A DNA stretch of 7,685 nt, from the NCBI GenBank assembly GCA_027008885.1, contig JALVDQ010000403.1, forward strand, positions 1-7,685. The letters run 5' to 3'. The position numbers and the translations under genes were made by a program. Below, in pieces: positions 6,360 through 7,685 of this stretch (position 1 is its first letter; each line of letters begins with the position of its first letter). The DNA comes from Thiotrichaceae bacterium. Lineage in GTDB: Bacteria; Pseudomonadota; Gammaproteobacteria; Thiotrichales; Thiotrichaceae. The notes below the pieces were generated by a model. The model was not told where the DNA came from, made no database searches, and saw only the letters and a program-made list of their open reading frames with translations.

Positions 6360-6896
6360 TCAGTGCCTGGTTTTTTTGGCTTTCAAACTCCTGATCTTGT
6401 CCAGCAATTTATCTTCATCCCAATCCCGTCCGCCAACAGCCATATAAACAACGTGTCCTTCAGGATCAAGTATAAAGGTTGTGGGGAGACCACGAATAGA
6501 CCAGTTTTCCAGTTCTTCACCGCTTTCATCCAGCAAGATATTAAAATCAATAGGATGCTCCTTGATAAAAGCAGCTATGGCATCTTCATCTTCTCCAATA
6601 TTGATGGCAAGCATTTCAATACCGTCATTCTTGAGTTTTTTCCAGGCACGATTCATGGAAGGCAATTCTGCCCGGCAGGGTGGACACCAGCTCGCCCAGA
6701 AGTTAATAATAACAGGCTTACCCTTGTAATCATCAAGCTCCCTGATATTTTCATCCATATCCCTGAGCATAAAATCAGGTGCGTCTGGTTTATTGGGTAA
6801 GGCTGTTAGCGCCTCTTCCCCTGCATGGAGAGTGCCTGAAAAAGTCATTAACAGTGCAAAGACAAGGCTGAAGTAAAGTTTTATATAGAATTTCAT
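6360..6896 (-). CDS. TlpA/ResA-family periplasmic thiol-disulfide oxidoreductase
   Basis: A 178-residue exported thioredoxin-fold protein. The signal peptide (residues 1-25, ending TLHA) is followed by APDFMLRDMDENIRELDDYKGKPVIINFWASWCPPCRAELPSM-type sequence, the standard AhpC/TSA-Redoxin start of this family. The active site is WCPPC (70-74), the cis-proline is in RGLPTTFILDPEG (Pro138), and Glu77 in RAELPSM matches the conserved glutamate of ResA-like proteins. These normally keep specific periplasmic cysteines reduced, for example apocytochrome c haem sites; the partner here cannot be read from sequence. It lacks a lipobox, so after cleavage it should be soluble. It lies 42 bp downstream of ung on the same strand and may be cotranscribed, though a TATAAT lies in the gap. 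No clear Shine-Dalgarno sequence precedes the ATG. Confidence 0.92.
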   Translation of the reverse strand: MKFYIKLYFSLVFALLMTFSGTLHAGEEALTALPNKPDAPDFMLRDMDENIRELDDYKGKPVIINFWASWCPPCRAELPSMNRAWKKLKNDGIEMLAINIGEDEDAIAAFIKEHPIDFNILLDESGEELENWSIRGLPTTFILDPEGHVVYMAVGGRDWDEDKLLDKIRSLKAKKTRH

Positions 6897-6930
6897 AATG
6901 TAGGTAGTTAAGTCGGCTTTTAAGATGGGA

Positions 6931-6936
6931 ATTATA
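6931..6936 (-). promoter_or_regulatory. Possible -10 element for the tlpA-like gene
   Basis: On the minus strand this reads TATAAT, just after the ung stop and 35 bp before the tlpA-like ATG. No good -35 box is seen at normal spacing; TTAACT is too close, at about 13 bp. It could give the gene its own transcript besides read-through from ung. Confidence 0.3.
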
Positions 6937-6938
6937 TA

Positions 6939-7631
6939 TCAAAGTTGCCAGTTAACGGCTTGTTTTCCGACTTTGTGTAAATATTGATTGGTTTTTGAAA
7001 AAGGTTTGCTGCCAAAAAAACCCCGATGGGCAGAGAGCGGAGAAGGGTGTGCTGACTTGATAATAAAGTGCCTTGAAGTGTCAATATGCACTCCTTTTTT
7101 CTGTGCATAAGCTCCCCACAGAATAAAAACAACGTGTTCTTTTTGCTGGTTTATTTTCTGGATAATCGCATCAGTAAAGGTTTCCCAGCCACGCCCCTGG
7201 TGAGAATTTGGTTTGCCTCGTTCTACCGTTAATACCGCATTGAGCAGTAAAACACCCTGATCAGCCCAGCCTTGCAGATAACCCGTGTGGCTATTATCAA
7301 TACCCAGGTCTTGCATAAGTTCTTTATTGATGTTGAGGAGTGATTTTGGCAGTGGCTTTACTTCGGGCATTACTGAAAAACACAGTCCATGCGCGTGTCC
7401 CGGTGTAGGGTAGGGATCCTGACCCAGAATAACTACCTTGAGTGTATCAAAGGGGGTACTATTGAGCGCATTAAACCAGAGTGATGCAGGCGGCAGAATG
7501 GTTTTACCCTGTGCTTTTTGATTTACGAGAAACTGCCTGAGTTCCTGCATATAGGATTTCTCAAACTCATTTCCAATTTGATCAAGCCAACTGTCTTCAA
7601 GTTTGATATTTTTTTCATGCTGATTTTTCAT
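6939..7631 (-). CDS. ung: Uracil-DNA glycosylase, family 1
   Basis: Ung removes uracil from DNA, starting base excision repair of deaminated cytosine and misincorporated dUMP. The 230-residue protein carries all the family-1 hallmarks: the water-activating loop GQDPYP (70-75, Asp72 corresponding to E. coli Asp64), the Phe at 85 in GLCFSV that stacks on uracil, LLLNAVLTVE with Asn131 (E. coli Asn123) for uracil recognition, and the DNA-intercalation loop HPSPLSAHRGFFGS (195-208, with His195 and Leu199). Length is close to E. coli Ung (229). The start at 7631 gives a normal N-terminus (SWLDQIGNEFEKSYM aligns with the family), though no Shine-Dalgarno sequence is visible before it. A TATACT lies about 30 bp upstream of the start. 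Confidence 0.97.
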   Translation of the reverse strand: MKNQHEKNIKLEDSWLDQIGNEFEKSYMQELRQFLVNQKAQGKTILPPASLWFNALNSTPFDTLKVVILGQDPYPTPGHAHGLCFSVMPEVKPLPKSLLNINKELMQDLGIDNSHTGYLQGWADQGVLLLNAVLTVERGKPNSHQGRGWETFTDAIIQKINQQKEHVVFILWGAYAQKKGVHIDTSRHFIIKSAHPSPLSAHRGFFGSKPFSKTNQYLHKVGKQAVNWQL

Positions 7632-7661
7632 ATTGAGTTTTGATACAGGACAGTGTTAAAA

Positions 7662-7667
7662 AGTATA
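7662..7667 (-). promoter_or_regulatory. Possible -10 element for ung
   Basis: TATACT on the minus strand, about 30 bp before the ung ATG. Its -35 region would fall in the C-run at the window edge and is not recognisable, so the call is weak. Confidence 0.25.
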
Positions 7668-7685
7668 AAAAAAGGGGGGGGATGG
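7667..7685 (-). terminator. Probable 3' half of a terminator for the gene upstream of ung (cut by window end)
   Basis: Read on the minus strand, this is CCAT, eight C, then seven T, closely resembling the 3' arm and T-run of the hisZ terminator (CCAT, six C, TTG, five T). If the matching G-rich arm lies beyond the window, this would be a terminator for a minus-strand gene upstream of ung, making ung the first gene of its own unit. The other arm is not visible. Confidence 0.35.

Noticed and set aside
6204..6800. Long plus-strand open frame (198 codons) starting in the palindromic repeat
   Set aside because: It lies mostly antisense to the clear TlpA-family gene, has no ribosome site and no recognisable domain.

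Overview
The window is ordinary chromosomal DNA of a gammaproteobacterium with moderate to low G+C. The evidence is the hflC–DUF2065–hisZ gene order, a MurB of the long Escherichia coli type, a family-1 uracil-DNA glycosylase, and a trypsin-like protease with a GlyGly-CTERM tail, a sorting signal known mainly from Vibrio, Shewanella and other, mostly aquatic, gammaproteobacteria. The genus cannot be named from the sequence alone.

Layout: (1) Positions 1-2343, plus strand: the 3' part of hflC (its start lies before the window), a tiny membrane protein of the DUF2065/YjeT family, and hisZ. They are packed head to tail and end in a hairpin terminator. (2) Positions 2368-4677: argG (minus) and murB (plus), divergent from a 66-bp gap holding back-to-back promoter-like sequences. 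(3) Positions 4719-6151, plus strand: a secreted trypsin-like serine protease with a GlyGly-CTERM, followed by a META-domain lipoprotein whose ATG overlaps the protease stop (ATGA). This two-gene unit is the most interesting part of the window. (4) Positions 6152-6359: a 208-bp convergent gap filled largely by a palindromic intergenic repeat. (5) Positions 6360-7631, minus strand: a periplasmic TlpA/ResA-like thioredoxin protein downstream of ung. The window ends in a T/C-rich tract (minus-strand reading) that resembles the 3' half of the hisZ terminator.

How the genes relate: hflC (FtsH protease modulator) and hisZ (histidine biosynthesis) are linked by conserved synteny, not pathway. argG and murB are housekeeping genes for arginine and cell wall. 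The protease and META lipoprotein are probably one envelope or secretion module: the protease should be exported by Sec, probably passed on by type II secretion, trimmed by a rhombosortase encoded elsewhere, and activated by cleavage after Lys26. The nearby TlpA-like protein belongs to the same compartment, but nothing shows a functional link. No RNA gene, insertion sequence, CRISPR array or phage gene was seen.
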